Shown: in pieces, positions 34,055-44,234 of the stretch
How positions within the stretch are numbered: the first letter of the stretch is position 1
How the letters are laid out: each line of letters begins with the position of its first letter
Source of the DNA: Perkinsus olseni
Taxonomy: Eukaryota > Perkinsozoa > Perkinsida > Perkinsidae
Direction of reading: 5' to 3'
Assembly (NCBI GenBank): GCA_013115135.1
Contig: JABANP010000027.1
Span: 62,001-126,000, forward strand
DNA: 64,000 bases
Notes under the pieces: model-generated
Told to the model about the DNA's origin: nothing
Databases searched by the model: none
The model's input: only the letters and a program-made list of their open reading frames with translations
Translations under genes and position numbers: made by a program

Positions 34055-36694
34055 ATGGCGCTGCCCACCTCAATAGTGCTGCTGCTGGTGCTGGGCGGAG
34101 TTCCCTTTACTGTGGCTCCCAGGGTGAAGGATGTCCCGGTTCTGCTACACGAACTACCTACTGGAACGTACTGGGCGTCGACAGAGGGCTCACAACAGCT
34201 CTGCCCTACACTTCCTTTGCTCACTACGTTCAGTTTGGAAGTCTCCGAAAGCGGTGGCCAATCGACAGCCATCGCGAGTGCTATGGTCGATGGCCACCGT
34301 GTCGTCATGGAGAATAAATGTCACTTGTTGTGGAAGGCCGAATTCCACTCCTCCGATATGAGCATTAAACCGCACCACTTCACCGATGCAGAAAAAACAT
34401 GTTTCCAATTTAAGTCGAATGCGGCCTGGGGGCTCAGCGAAGCCGGCAAGTTCATGCGCGCTCTGTACTTTAACCTGGGTAGGGACGTGTCCCCGAGAGT
34501 CGCCTTAGAACTAGCTTTTTGCAAGACTAGATCGGGCCTGATGGTCGGCATTGGGATTGTGAAGAATAAAGGTCTTATCACTGGTTTCGAAAACTCCTTC
34601 CTACTGAGCACATCACTCAATCAGGGAGCCTCGGAGGACGGGCCGCCTTCATTGCCGAACGCGCCGGCTTGGGAATATAAACTGCCTTCAGGGGAATACA
34701 GGGTAGCACGGCGGGACGCAGGTGAAGGGTGGTCCACGATTTCTTGCTTACTAGCTTCGAGATGGAAATCTGGAATGATGATGGGCAACAAGTAGCGAAA
34801 CTTGGTACGACGGTCGCCAATGAGTCGTTTGGGATGGCTGAAGGAGTTCCCCTGTCACGCTGTTACTCTGGTCGCAAGAGGAGCCTGGACCTTACGCGGT
34901 ATGGACTCCGCGCAGGGAAATCTGAGGGATGTTTTTGTTTCGTCGAGGATGAGGCGAGAGAAGCCTTCGAGTTTGTGTGTAAACTTTACGGCGCTATGGG
35001 TGAGCCAATTCCCAAACAGCGGAGGGGGCATCATCTTGCCATCTGTGGAACTTCTTCGGTCATCCTGATCGGTTTGAAGGCCGAAAAGAACAAAAGTGGT
35101 CGGCTCACTGGTTTCTCGGATACAATCTTTCTTGAAGGGCCCTTGACAAGCATAGTTGGTGGAAAGGTCGGCGGTTTAGTCAGCGTGAAACAGACGAGTT
35201 CTTCGGGGCGGAAAAGGAAAGGCTCATCCAATTCGGCAGACCATGCGAAGAGGCGTCATGTGAATAAGTACAACCCTGTGGTGGAAGATCAGCTGGCGTC
35301 TGGGATGTACAGAGCAAAGAAGCAGGGCGGAGTGTGCCCCACTCTTCCATCGCTCACCGGTTTTGAAGTCGAAGTATCTCGAAGTGATGGGCAACAAGTG
35401 GCTATTGTGAATGCGCAAGTCGGCAGCCTGCGTATCAATATGAGAGAGAAATCATCTTTGGTTTCGAACAGCCTTGGCGACGATGAATCTGAATCGCGTG
35501 GTCTTCCAAGGACAGTGGGACGATGCTTTCTGTTCAAGGCAAATAGAGGTTACGGGATAAGTGCAGCCGGGAAGTTCATACGTGAACTTTACAGTGCTTT
35601 GAAGATGCAGGAGCCTAGCAGGGCCGCTGTAAAGATCGCGCTCTGCAGCGATCCAAGCGGCTTGGTGGTCGTGTTCGGACCAGAATGGGAGGGAGGTCAC
35701 GTTGTTGGTGCTGAGCATTCTTTCCTACTCGAAGGGCCTTTCGACGAACTGACGACCAAGAAAAAACCGCCCAAAGTGTTGCTCGATCCGGTTGTTGAAT
35801 CCGAAGTTCCATCTGGAACGTACAAGGCGATTAAACCGGACACAAGTGGAGTGTGCCCCACTCTCCCACTGCTTGACGATTTCCACATGACAGTCTGGGA
35901 TAATGGTGGCCGGCAGGTAGCCACCGTAAACGCCACTGCGAATGGTGAGGTGGTCCGCATGAAAGAAGGCATCCCCTTGGTTTGGCACAGCCGAAGGTTC
36001 GCCAGACAGCACAGTCTCGAAAAATACGGGCTCCCCGAGACCGGAGCAAAACGATGTTTTCATTTCCTGGAGAAAAGTTCAGTCAATGATTTCATGCGAG
36101 AGCTCCACACGGCCATGGATGAGGCTCGGAGATCTTGGTCCCTCGCTTTCTGCCACGATCCACCGAGGCTCCTAGTGGGTGTCGGAATCGTGAAAACCGG
36201 ACACAAGCCGGCTCACTTTGAGAACACCTTCTATGTCGCCAGACCAGAGAGCAACACGGCTAATGATGTAATCGCCAGCAAAGCCTCCTCGCCACCCGAT
36301 GGTTCCGCGGGCCAGGAGCAGGCGAACCCAGCCGAAGAAGCAGGCGAACCCAGCCGAAGAAGAGGCTAGCGATGATATCGCGGGGAGTGCCGCAGCTGAT
36401 AGCAGCGACTTGTTCCCAGAGTGGCTCTTGGATGATGATGAAGTCTTAGACCTAGCAACACAGTTGGCTACAGCACCCGACTTGGACTTATCGTGGACGG
36501 AAGGAGACTCTTACCCGCCGGAGAGCACATATTCGCCCCTCGCTCGCGGTTCTTACAGCGACAATACTATTGACGAGGAAGAAAATCGTGAAAATACCGC
36601 TGGGCCATGGGAGGCCGTTAGCAGTGCAGCGGATGGGAATTCTGGATTAGGCCTATGGCCGCTTGACGAGGCCCTCTCAAAGTTTCTTGAATGA
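34055..36694 (+). CDS. Secreted protein with four ~155-residue repeats; frame broken twice
   Basis: Unknown family. ATG 34055 is chosen because it begins a clear signal peptide, ALPTSIVLLLVLGGVPF. Four repeats follow, at about 34139-34620, 34670-35150, 35270-35740 and 35785-36250. Each starts (L)P(T/S)G-x-Y, has CPTLPLL (repeats 1, 3, 4), a strand such as FHMTVWDNGGRQVATVNA, a C-F-F/C-F-H motif (CFQFKSNAAWGLS, CFLFKANRGYGIS), a helix, then FC/LC-x-DP-x-x-L and FENTFYV-like endings. An acidic Ser/Asp-rich C-terminus (WLLDDDEVLDLATQLA) ends at TGA 36692-36694. Two breaks: one base appears missing at about 34733-34744 in repeat 2, where CPT reads WST, and a 22-bp tandem duplication at 36318-36361 shifts the tail so the current frame stops at 36369. 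Few introns, unlike its neighbours. It may be a pseudogene, a polymorphic allele, or partly a sequence error. No function can be assigned. Confidence 0.7.
36318..36361 (+). repeat. 22-bp tandem duplication causing a frameshift
   Basis: Two exact adjacent copies (36318-36339, 36340-36361) of a 22-base unit beginning GCAGGCGAACCCAGCCG. With two copies the reading frame ends at TAG 36367-36369. With one copy the upstream frame would run straight into the acidic tail ending at 36694. 22 is not a multiple of three, which accounts for the frame change exactly. Confidence 0.92.
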
Positions 36695-37389
36695 TTGTGT
36701 CTCGACATCGCCCTTTTGTCGAGAGGAGATTCTTAACTTACAAAAGGTGTCTACAAGAAGCCCTTCAAATTGACTGTCCACTGTGTGACTATTGCGCGAT
36801 GGGGCTGATGATGACAGTGCAACAAGAGAATGGTAGTCCCCGTTCTCCGACTGCGCTCGAGTCAAGCATGCAGTGTCCACTGCATCTCATATTCTGCATC
36901 TGGCTGTTGATGTTATTGTGAATGAGCGGGCTTTTGTTGAGTACTGGATGATGCTCATTCAATAGCCGTCGGGTAACAGTCTGAAACCAGATTGTCACAG
37001 TGTGAAAGTCGATAGTGCGAACTTTAAGCTGTCGACTTTCAACCCATACAGAGGGTCCATATTCTTCTGGTTGCTCTTTCTTGTCTATGTAACAGAGTGC
37101 TCCTGATGTTGCACTTACTAGCAATTGTGGAAACACAAAGATTGAGAGGAAGTGTTCACCGACGGACTCAAGTTGGCGTGGGTTGGCCGATCACATGTTA
37201 GCATGTATCACGATGATCGTGATACGATCGGTGTCGTCTTGGGGCCCTGGGAGGTTCAACAGCAACTCCGAAGTCGTTGAGGGTGTGCACTGCTGCTGTG
37301 ATAGGAATGGCAACCTGAGGCACATAGCCGATACCACATCTTTTTGAACTCAAAGGCATGCTTCGTAGGAGAATCCAGCCGCGAGAGAC
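36695..37389. other. Intergenic with a small palindrome
   Basis: About 0.7 kb. A minus-strand frame at 36789-37136 (115 codons) includes ALCYIDKKEQPEEYGPS and could be an exon, but nothing supports it. A 21-base palindrome lies at 37205-37225: GTATCACGAT, one G, then ATCGTGATAC. Confidence 0.45.
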
Positions 37390-38514
37390 TCAATGATGGG
37401 TCAGAGAGAAAGGTAAGCATCTTCGGAAGGTGGCCTCGCCCTGGCTCACGGCAAGCAGCCTCTCAATTGTCGACTTGAGCTCTTCCTCCAATGCACTGCT
37501 CATCCGAAAGTACGCCAGCTTCGAAAAGCCCGTCGCCAGTGATCTCCGCACGGCATGCCCGAGAGTAGCACACAACCTGATAGATATTGAGCTGACAAGA
37601 GAATTACCTGGCCGAGGACTGCTCACCTGTACTGTCCTTGCAGAGCATCTATTCTCCTTGCACCCTCCACGGTCCGCTTCCATCGCCGAAAGGCACTACG
37701 ACACTCGCTCGTTTGATGCACTCTCATGGCTACATCGTAGAGCCGGATGACCCCGAGTGACACTGATACCTACTCAGTTCAAAAGGGTCGACAGGGAGGA
37801 GCTTGTCCACGGTGGCAAGTCGTTGAACCTCTCACCTTCCTCTGCATCACCTGCAACCGTTGGTAGTCCAATACTCTAGAAGTGTGGCTGTGCTGGAGGC
37901 TTCCGCTGAAGTTTAATCGTAACGAGACGGTGAAACGAATGGTGACACTACGCAAGCTGCTGAGCATGAGCCGTGGTCGCCGAAGCATTGGCCTGCGACT
38001 GCCATATGATGCTTCGGCAAACGAAGATTCTCCACAAACTGAACGCCCGCCACTGGAGACAGCGTATCTGTTAGCCGAGCAGAGGTGGAGCTCTCGAAGT
38101 AGCGTTACGAGTCATCACGAAGATAGGGATTGCACAGTGTAGCGATGCAAACACGAATATGAATGGAATATGACTTTGCGTGAGAGTGCTTGATTGCTTA
38201 ACAACAGTGGGCGTTACGGCAAGCTAGAGCGATGGAAAACTGGGCGACCTTCTGTCTCTCCCTGTATCATGCGGATGGGCCACTCGCATACTCGGGTGCA
38301 ATGACAGGTGGTGGTGTTTTCTGAGCCACCTTTTATCCCTCTCCCGACGATGAGAATAGGGAGCTAGTATCATGATATGAGAGGAATCATATATAGTTTG
38401 GGAATACGAATCGCGGCGCCAGCAGCTTTGAAAGAACAGCGGTTTACACCTCTCCTTCAATCCACAAGCCCATAGACAGAGCTGCTGATCTCTTAAAAAG
38501 AGCCTCTTTGACAC
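37390..38514 (-). CDS. Helical protein, possibly SFI1-like centrin-binding repeats
   Basis: Tentative. Minus-strand segments that read as protein after splicing are KRLFLRDQQLCLWACG, KPLFFQSCWRRDSYSQ, VTIRFTVSLRLNF, CRSAFRRWKRTVEGARR (about 37715-37670, donor GTGAGC) and AVRRSLATGFSKLAYFRM followed by SSALEEELKSTIERLLAV, ending at about 37390. Spaced F-x-x-W/L motifs in long basic helices (AFRRWK, LFFQSCW, GFSKLAYF) are the pattern of SFI1-type repeats that bind centrin at basal bodies. The match is loose, exon joins are incomplete, and several intervening bases are unexplained. Confidence 0.35.
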
Positions 38515-38578
38515 CTTCCGAAGATGGGCCGCGAGCCTGCGGAGGGCAGCGAGGCTCGCTGGGCTACAATAGATTGTA

Positions 38579-39310
38579 TCACACCTTCTCCCGAGCTTTC
38601 GGAGATCTTCGTAGATGACGGAATGACGGTCTGATAAGTATCCGCTTTACTGCCTTAAGAAGGTGTAACGCCGCGTCTTGTTGCCGACTCTCTGACATTG
38701 GTAAAGAATGGAGACCAACAGGCTCTCCGTGACCTTCGAGGGCACCTCGTAGCCGACCGAGAGTTGCTGATGCTCGTCCGATCGCCTCGTCAATCTCCGA
38801 CACCAGGCCGTTACCATCTAAGCGGTAGAGAGAAATTCGCCCGAAATTGTTGGTCGAAGAGTTTGGTTCACCATGCCTTATCGGGGTCCTAGAATCAGTC
38901 AGATCGATTGTCCTCTTACATCCGTCAACCTTAGAAGATAGAGCCACTTAATCCGAAGCAGGGCACGAGGTAGCATGCTCTCTGTGCCCTCGGAGAAGAG
39001 CGCAAAGATGAAACATTCCAGTCGAGCTCGTCGACTGCGTTCAACGTGAAGAATGCAGAGATTCTTCCACGCACCAGTTCGGCTCCGTGCCGTCCGACAA
39101 CGCTCTTCAAAACTTGATGCCCGAGGTCTGCACCGTCACCTTTTCTCATGGAACGTCTACACGGTGATCGACCGGTGACTCTCCGGCAGCGGATACTGGG
39201 AGACTGTGCGCTCATTCTCGAGAAAGAGCAAACTCCCAGAAACGCCTTCCCAGCTGTAGTTTGTTTTTTTGGCTGCGTCTTCCCGAGCCCCGGCGATGAT
39301 TCATGATCAC
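38579..39310 (-). CDS. Unrecognised basic helical protein or exons
   Basis: Two minus-strand exon-like stretches: VLKSVVGRHGAELVRGR, ISAFFTLNAVDELDW (about 39110-39000) and NNFGRISLYRLDGNGLV, SEIDEAIGRASATLGRL, QQDAALHLLKAVKRILI, SFRHLRRSPKAREKV with stop at 38579-38581. Composition is coding-like with amphipathic helices. It may be the 5-prime part of the SFI1-like gene or an independent gene. No motif identifies it. Confidence 0.35.
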
Positions 39311-39344
39311 TCACACTACCAGCAACGCAAAGCATTCGGTCTGT

Positions 39345-40122
39345 TTACAGAGCCAGGGCGAATACCGTTATCACGACGTCCATGTTCAAAGCTTGATCCC
39401 AGCGTACCTGGCAAACCCAGGGCGTACAAGCATATCGACGGCGTGCGCTTTCTCACTGTGACGGAGCCGTCGGCAGTAGGGTCCCAGTGACAAGTAGCAG
39501 AGTGGTGCAATCTGGATCAAACACGATGGGTATGAGGGTCATGGTGAATGACTACCCGGCCCCCTTCTCTTGAATTGTCACTGACACTATGTACTTGAAG
39601 TTGTCACTGGCTTCCTAAGAGACAGTGAACGGCGAGGCATTCTCAGGTGGGGAATGACCAACGGCTATCAACAACAAAAACACACGACAGATTGACTCGT
39701 TTGTTGTCGCAGAAGCCACCCGCGGCATTCGACTGAAACAGTCTGACGGTCAGACTCTGACCACAACAAATCGGTCGCAAACGACAACAAGTGACACGCC
39801 ACTCGGCAGTCATTCACGAAGCCAGCAGGGGAGCAGCCTGTATACGCAGCTTCTCTTACTTTGAGCTTGGCGACCACTTTCAGCCCTATCTGGTCCGCCC
39901 ACTCCTGCGCCTTCTTAGCTTCATACTCATCATCCGTTTTGATAGTTGCCTGCAGAATTTGGCGGACCTGCAGGAGACACATTCAGCACTGGCAGCGGAT
40001 GATACATCGACGCCGTGTCCGGTATCGACGTCAGCACAGTGTGAAGCCGAAGTGCGTGGAGGGCCCACCAGATCTGTAGTGACGTCTTCCATCCCAACAA
40101 AAGACGTGATCTCTTGAACCAT
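39345..40122 (-). CDS. DYNLT: Tctex1-type dynein light chain
   Basis: Light chain that clamps dynein intermediate chains in cytoplasmic or ciliary dynein. ATG at 40122 gives MVQEITSFVGMEDVTTD. After a CTCCTGCAG acceptor comes the core helix VRQILQATIKTDDEYEA, KKAQEWADQIGLKVVAKL. Then FKYIVSVTIQEKGAG, then (spliced) LHHSATCHWDPTADGSVT, and a last exon MDVVITVFALAL with TAA at 39345-39347. FKYIV, EKGAG, C-x-WD-x-x-x-DGS and the closing beta strand V-I-T-V-F-A-L are the Tctex1 hallmarks in order. Length (about 110 residues) is normal. Four exons. A flagellated or zoospore stage would explain its presence. Confidence 0.88.
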
Positions 40123-40191
40123 CGCGGAGAAGGGGATAGAAACGCTGCAAAAAGAGCATCCAGGCTCCCTCACGCCCGAGGCGGTAGACGA

Positions 40192-40579
40192 TACTAAAAA
40201 TTCACCTGGATAAGACGGAACGTATTCTTCGACCGGTCCCGGTATCGGCCGGATTTGAAATGGTTCGTCCACACGGTATCTCAGAAACTCAATTTTCGAC
40301 TTGAGAGTGGGAAATTTTGAGATCCTATGAGCCTTGGGAACCTTGGAGACCGCTGGCGGGGAGCGGCCGGGGTCTCCCCTCAAAACCTCCAATGGGAGAG
40401 TGGTGTATCAGGGAAACGAGCGAGGAACTGCAACAGGGAACATCCTCAGGCGAAATCGTAAAGGACGCGGCACCACTGCCATCACCAGTGAATTGAATAA
40501 CTGACAACTCGGCGCGTGTCTTCAACGTAGCAATGCACAAAAGCCAAACAACAACGACGCTTCCTTCATGGCTGGTCAT
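40192..40579 (-). CDS. Possible small secreted protein
   Basis: Minus-strand frame from ATG 40579 begins with a signal-peptide-like segment (GSVVVVWLLCIATLKTRA) followed by ELSVIQFTGDGSGAASF. A second stretch in another frame, KSKIEFLRYRVDEPFQ then PIPGPVEEYVPSYP, ends at a GTGAAT donor and reads like protein. An intron would be needed to join them. It sits head-to-tail with the dynein light chain gene and could be an upstream exon of it. Low confidence. Confidence 0.3.
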
Positions 40580-40620
40580 GATGGAGCATTACGGGCGCGA
40601 GAAAGAGAGCTTGGCGAGGT

Positions 40621-40968
40621 CTATTCACCCATGGACAGATGATTCTGGATATCACCGATGGATTCTGAACAGGAAGGGAAAGTAATAACCCCCATGCAGC
40701 CGAGTCGAGAAGCCAGCAAGCCGCACTGATGACAGCAGATTAATGCCGCTGCTGCCGTTCTCTCACCATAGCTCGAGTTGTTTGCCAACCCGGCAGAATT
40801 GGGCGTGTTTCGCGCCGTCCGGTCACCATCACTTCTACTGATATCAGCGTTGGCCAGCAGACGGTTCTTAACATCGAGCTCAGCTCGTAGCTCCTCCACC
40901 TCTTCTTCAAGCCTGCTCAGTTGTCGTCGTAACTCCGCATTCTCCTCCTGAGACAAGCGGTCGCTCAT
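40621..40968 (-). CDS. Small coiled-coil protein
   Basis: ATG at 40968 reads MSDRLSQEENAELRRQL, SRLEEEVEELRAELDVK, NRLLANADISRSDGDRT: about six heptads of strong coiled coil, then a Ser/Asn-rich hinge ending NNSSYG at a GTGAGA donor. After a CTGTTCAG acceptor the last exon gives SIGDIQNHLSMGE and TAG at 40621-40623. About 80 residues. It could be a small dimerising adaptor of a trafficking or centrosomal complex, but no family can be named. Confidence 0.6.
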   Translation of the reverse strand: MSDRLSQEENAELRRQLSRLEEEVEELRAELDVKNRLLANADISRSDGDRTARNTPNSAGLANNSSYGERTAAAALICCHQCGLLASRLGCMGVITFPSCSESIGDIQNHLSMGE

Positions 40969-41109
40969 AATGAGGAAAAAATCCGTCAAAATCATTGGCG
41001 CCCATCCATCTCAGAATTTGCAGGTAATCCGGAAGGGGGAGAATATTTCCGATCACATGACTTTCATCTTTGCTACCCCAAGAGTCCACCGGGCCGACCT
41101 GGGCTCGCG

Positions 41110-43390
41110 ATACGAAGAACCAGAACTTACCATGAGCTTTGACACCTCTCTCGTGTCGTCATGAAAGTGGCTTATGGGCGTCGAGTCAGACAGCTGCGGT
41201 GATTCCATTATCATAGGGGCACTGGTGTCCCCAGCCTCCGACACGTCGCTGCCGATTCCGACCGATTCCGCCTGACACGAGTTCCTTGACTTCCCTGGGC
41301 GCCCTCCCCAGCTCAGACCTGTCCTTCCCTCGGCTCAACCGCCAACCTTACAGCAGCCTCCTTGGCCTTCATGGCAGCCACGGCTGCCTGCAATACAGCA
41401 ACGCGTCAGATAGAGACAACCATCCTCATGTTACTCTCGGATCGCCTCCCGCTGCTCCCAACTGCTCGGCACTGAGCCGTCTCACCTAAAGCAGGATGAG
41501 GATGTACGGGCAGATCGCTCCGATGGGCGTCGACGGAAGTCAATCGGACGGACTCTCACTCGGTGGACGACCACTGGAGGTGGCATGGCCCCTCCTCCTC
41601 CGCCAACTGATGGCATCACCGCAGCAGCGCCTTTCGATGTGGCTGAAGGCGGAGGCCCCGCTAGGCTAGGGCCACCACCACCCCGGGCCGAGCGAATGAT
41701 GTCCGTAAGGGAGTTCATACCTGGCAGGAAAATACAACATCAGTGACGACAACGAAAGCCTGTATATTCCACCTTGCAGCGGGAGGGAGCTGATCGAGAG
41801 CCTGGGGGCTTCCTCGGCCTTCTGCAGCCTCTGAGTATAGTTGTAGGTACCTGGAGGGCAGACTTGAACATCCTAGCTCAGGCGACGACAACCACTTGAA
41901 GCAGCAGGACCTCCGTCAACTGCAGGCTCCGAGCCCATCGGAGAAGTCTCGAGCCTTGGCGTGCCGAACGGTATCTGATCCAAGAACCCCTTAGCCGGAC
42001 ACGGCGCCCGTCATAGCAAGATTGAGTCTTACCAAGGTGGCCGACGAACCGGAACAAGGCCGGCAAAAGGAAGCTCGTTGGAGAGGGGTTGCAGGGACGC
42101 TCTGAGCCAGACCGCATTGAACCCCTCCCCCGTGCAATGGAAGCTGTTACCTGTATCTCTTGGAAAGCTTCAGTGCCCTCTTCTGCCTGGGAGGGGAATT
42201 GCTGCATTGTAAACAGTGGGGCGACGGTGAATTGGGTCAACGAACCCCGCTGGCCCAGCGGAGTGGCGTAGCTTCTCGGGACGTAGATGGACATCTGCCG
42301 AAGGAGCGACCGGTATCAATCTTGCATTACTATGGTGGAAACTCACGCCACGCGCCGCAGGCTTCGGAACTTTCGGCGGACCTTGGTCCATAAAACGGGA
42401 TTCTCGGCGAGTATTCGGCTGAACGAACATGATCACTGCAGTTCCCTGAGTGGGCCTAGCACTCACGGTTCCAGGACCTGCTGCAACGGACGACGGAGCG
42501 GCGAAGTCCTCGGCGGCGCGGCGTCCCTGCTGCTGCGGAGGTCCGCTGTACTGCGGTAGATTCGCCCAAGTCGCGGCGGCAGGCAGCACCGGGCTGGGTT
42601 GAGGAAACATGAGGGGTGCTATGGGCTGACGACAGAAGCGAAAGAAGAGTCTCACAACACCAGGCTGGCGTATGCGACAACAAGGGTAATAGTGCCATAA
42701 GACAGCATGCTCATAGAGGGCATTCACTCTACAACGGCACTAAGCCGACTTACACCTGAGAGGGAATGGCGGACCCCAGCCTATGGAGGTAACTTACCCG
42801 CTGCCTAAGTATGATGCCGTTACTATCAATGGGACCATCAGCAGGGCTTGTTCCGCGGTGAGCAGAGACATCCTCAGCCTGATGATAGCACCATGCCATC
42901 AGTCTGTCCACCCACAGTTCTAGCGATGCCGTTGAATGGCGCAGCGAAGGGCGAACCGAGCAACGCCGCTTATGCTCAGTGATACATCGAACCTTATTTG
43001 ACGCCGCAGCAGGGCCACTCCAACCAGGCATGCGGGGTAACGTCCAGTTTGATTCACGCGGCCCGTTTTGTGACTACTGCTACCTCCGGTAGCTCTCCAC
43101 TAGCTCAAGTGCGGAGGGATCGCGCCTTCGTAAATAAAAATCAGCATCAGCCTTCTCTGACCCCGGAAAAAGCTCACCATGCGTCCCCGAGCATTCGCCC
43201 CCTGGCCCTGTCCATCGATACCAGCCGTCAGCGCCTACGACCAGCGATGCTCCCTAGCGTCAAAATATGCTGTCCCTCACCGTGAGCTTATTCGCTATCT
43301 CATCCACAACATCGGCCATCCTCTGCATATCTCCTCGGTTCGATTCCAATTCACGCTCCAGACTGCAGAGCTGACACGGAGACCTCATGA
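41110..43390 (-). CDS. Proline-rich, coiled-coil protein of unknown function
   Basis: Series of minus-strand exon-like stretches that I join only tentatively. LERELESNRGDMQRMAD, VVDEIANKLT (about 43360-43275, donor GTGAGG) is a coiled coil. Next are Pro/Gln-rich MFPQPSPVLPAAATWANL, PQYSGPPQQQGRRAAED (about 42620-42520), then IYVPRSYATPLGQRGS and LFTMQQFPSQAEEGTEAF (about 42290-42150, donor GTAACA), RLQKAEEAPRLSISSLP (about 41825-41770), MNSLTDIIRSARGGGG with Gly/Pro-rich PPPVVVH (41718-41482), AVAAMKAKEAA, and VSEAGDTSAPMIMESPQ, SHFHDDTREVSKLM (about 41290-41130, donor GTAAGT). Low-complexity Pro/Gly tracts flanked by coiled coils suggest a scaffold. It may be two genes. Confidence 0.4.
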
Positions 43391-43667
43391 GTAGCAGCAC
43401 TGGTCATAGCCCTACCCGATCCAACACAGCCCTGTGATGAGCTGCTTCGGCGGCTTTGGCGTCTTCTAGCCCCTTGAGGTAGTGGCCATCAGGAGAGAGG
43501 CCTCTACCGCCACCTGAGCGAGGGTCATCATGCGGATATATCGCATGCAAAAATTTAGAGCTTTTTCACTGTTGCATTTTCTTCAATGCAGACTGAGCAT
43601 CGCTGCTGCCACCACGTGACGTAGCGGCCTCATTCTTGCATCTAGTTTTTTTGTTACAGAGAGTTTG

Positions 43668-43934
43668 ATGACGACACCAATAGTCTCAGTAAATACTACA
43701 GTGAACGTGCCATTGCGTTCTTCTGTAAGAGAATCTCAATCACTAACATGCAGTCCCTCTGTTATGCAGAAGTGGTTGGAGGACAGAGAGGAGGAGGAGG
43801 GACTGGCCGAGCTACCTGCTTTCGAAGCCTCTATTTCCGCCTCCAGGGGGTCGATGTCATCGGATACTACCCGCATGATCGATGCACGCTCGCCGCTGCC
43901 GAGGGACGCTGAGACAGTGGAAATTTCTGACTAA
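43668..43934 (+). CDS. Small acidic protein, two exons
   Basis: ATG 43668 gives MTTPIVSVNTTVNVPLRS. A 45-base GT-AG intron (GTAAGA to TATGCAG, with a CTAAC branch-point-like word) is followed by KWLEDREEEEGLAELPA, FEASISASRGSMSSDT, ending VEISD and TAA at 43932-43934. The intron is a multiple of three, so retained and spliced forms are both open. About 74 residues spliced, Glu-rich middle. No family recognised. Moderately supported by intron signals and by composition. Confidence 0.4.
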   Translation: MTTPIVSVNTTVNVPLRSSVRESQSLTCSPSVMQKWLEDREEEEGLAELPAFEASISASRGSMSSDTTRMIDARSPLPRDAETVEISD

Positions 43935-44234
43935 GAGGAGAAAGAAAATTCTACCTCGAGAGTTGCGCGGTATCGAGGCTCTGGTGGGAAAGGACCTGGC
44001 AATGGGAACTGCAAGAGATGATATCAGCTAATTCCCGACGAAGACTCGTACCAGGCGCTCATAAACTCAAGACATGGAGCTAGTTTAATAGGTGAGCCTC
44101 GATACCTCAACAAGTGCTGCGTTTCGGCTGACACTGGTAAGAGTACTCCTCGTCACACCAGGGTGAGTACGTTAAGTCCGTAAACCCCCCATCAGAAATA
44201 AGGATACGTCGCTCTCTACCGCACATCCCTTAAC

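Noticed and set aside
43620..43700. Idea of stop-codon reassignment from in-frame stops
   Set aside because: Every in-frame stop examined in recognised genes falls in a GT-AG intron or at a small indel; conserved genes end at normal TAA, TAG or TGA, so the standard code is kept.
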